Part shown: one piece after another, positions 5,586 to 5,943 of the stretch
How the letters are laid out: each line of letters starts with the position of its first letter
Position numbering within the stretch: the stretch's first letter is position 1
Origin: an uncultured Archangium sp.
Lineage (GTDB): Bacteria > Myxococcota > Myxococcia > Myxococcales > Myxococcaceae
Direction: 5' to 3'
NCBI GenBank assembly: GCA_946479335.1
Contig: CAMLFP010000346.1
Location: 1 to 5,943, forward strand
Length of the DNA: 5,943 nucleotides
The notes under the pieces: generated by a model
What the model saw: the letters and a program-made list of their open reading frames with translations, nothing else
What the model was told of the DNA's origin: nothing
Databases searched by the model: none
Translations under genes and position numbers: made by a program

Positions 5586-5943
5586 ATGAAACGACCGTTG
5601 CTTGTCCTCGTGCTGTCTCTCGCCTCGATCTCGTTGGCCGCGCCGAAGCCCCGCGTGCTCTTCGATGACGTCAGCAACACCAGCGCCCCGGCGACGACCT
5701 GGTCGACCAGCAAGAGCAACTCCGGGAGTTCCGGCGATGGGAACGGGAGTGGCAGCAGCGGCGACAACGGCAGCAGCGGTAGCGGTAGCAGCGGTAGCAG
5801 CGGTAGCAGCGGTAGCAGCGGTAGCAGCGGTAGCGGCAGCGGCAGCAGCGGCAGCAGCGGCAGCAGCGGCAGCGGTAGCAGCGGCAACGGCAGCGGCAGC
5901 GGCAGCGGCAGCGGCAGCGGCAGCGGCAGCGGCAGCGGCAGCG
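5586..5943 (+). CDS. Secreted Gly/Ser-repeat protein, N-terminal part (partial)
   Basis: The right edge cuts this gene after 119 codons. The N-terminus MKRPLLVLVLSLASISLAAP is a Sec-type signal peptide: two basic residues, a hydrophobic core, and likely cleavage after A18 or A19. There is no lipobox cysteine. A short unique segment follows (about 20-45, with VLFDDVSNTSAPATTW). From about residue 46 the sequence is almost only Gly and Ser, with a few Asp and Asn that stop by about residue 61 apart from one late Asn. SSG triplets come first and SG dipeptides later. Such a stretch should be disordered, flexible and exported, suggesting a linker or surface/extracellular stalk; what it connects is outside the window. 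Start: ATG 5586 has a good ribosome binding site; ATG 5580 would add two residues and overlap the pilin stop. I do not recognise a family. Serine is encoded almost only by AGC within the tract, consistent with repeat expansion. Confidence 0.8.
   Translation, partial: MKRPLLVLVLSLASISLAAPKPRVLFDDVSNTSAPATTWSTSKSNSGSSGDGNGSGSSGDNGSSGSGSSGSSGSSGSSGSSGSGSGSSGSSGSSGSGSSGNGSGSGSGSGSGSGSGSGS
5784..5828 (+). repeat. 9-bp tandem repeat GGTAGCAGC, five exact copies
   Basis: Five identical in-frame units encode Gly-Ser-Ser. The T at the Gly codon separates this block from the flanking GGC-based repeats, so it probably expanded as a unit. Length change would keep the reading frame. Confidence 0.85.
5889..5943 (+). 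repeat. 6-bp tandem repeat GGCAGC, nine copies running off the window
   Basis: Nine exact in-frame units plus one base encode (Gly-Ser)n and reach the right edge. The true copy number is not known. Unit changes would alter protein length by two residues without a frameshift. Confidence 0.85.

Noticed and set aside
5417..5887. Minus-strand frame starting with Leu-Pro repeats (LPLLPL)
   Set aside because: It is the complement of the Gly/Ser-coding repeat; the plus-strand frame has a signal peptide, a ribosome binding site and operon context.
5769..5943. CRISPR array
   Set aside because: Units are 6 and 9 bp with no spacers; this is a coding simple repeat.

Overview
The window is very GC-rich, with G or C at almost every third codon position. 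It carries a histidine kinase / NtrC-type regulator pair next to a short type IV pilin-like gene. Together these suggest a myxobacterium (Myxococcota) or a close delta-proteobacterial relative. That placement is inference from style and gene content; no marker gene is present.

Layout. (1) Positions 1-1063, minus strand: the N-terminal 354 codons of an AddB/RexB-like nuclease-helicase subunit, cut by the left edge. (2) Positions 1064-1186: a divergent intergenic region with a perfect 20-bp palindrome (7-bp arms, 6-bp spacer) placed over the nuclease gene's ribosome binding site. (3) Positions 1187-5087, plus strand: three genes joined by two 4-base ATGA stop/start overlaps. They encode an unrecognised single-span membrane protein, a membrane histidine kinase, and a sigma54-type response regulator (REC, AAA+, Fis-type HTH). 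(4) Positions 5088-5199: a 112-bp gap with a long-looped inverted repeat and a sigma54-like -24/-12 match. (5) Positions 5200-5583: a 127-residue protein with a class III (prepilin) signal. (6) From 5586 to the right edge: a secreted protein that turns into a long Gly/Ser repeat, encoded by 9-bp and 6-bp tandem repeats.

How the genes may work together. The order kinase, regulator, pilin resembles the pilS-pilR-pilA arrangement, so the simplest model is a two-component system controlling a pilin-like operon made of the pilin and the Gly/Ser-rich secreted protein. The membrane protein in front of the kinase is translationally coupled to it and may help it sense. The regulator's sigma54-contact loop reads SAFTDA instead of GAFTGA, and the best sigma54-like site lies so close to the pilin start that it would give a nearly leaderless mRNA. 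The regulatory link is therefore plausible but unproven. The most unusual combination is the accessory membrane protein, the variant activator, and a pilin paired with a repeat-expanded Gly/Ser secreted protein.
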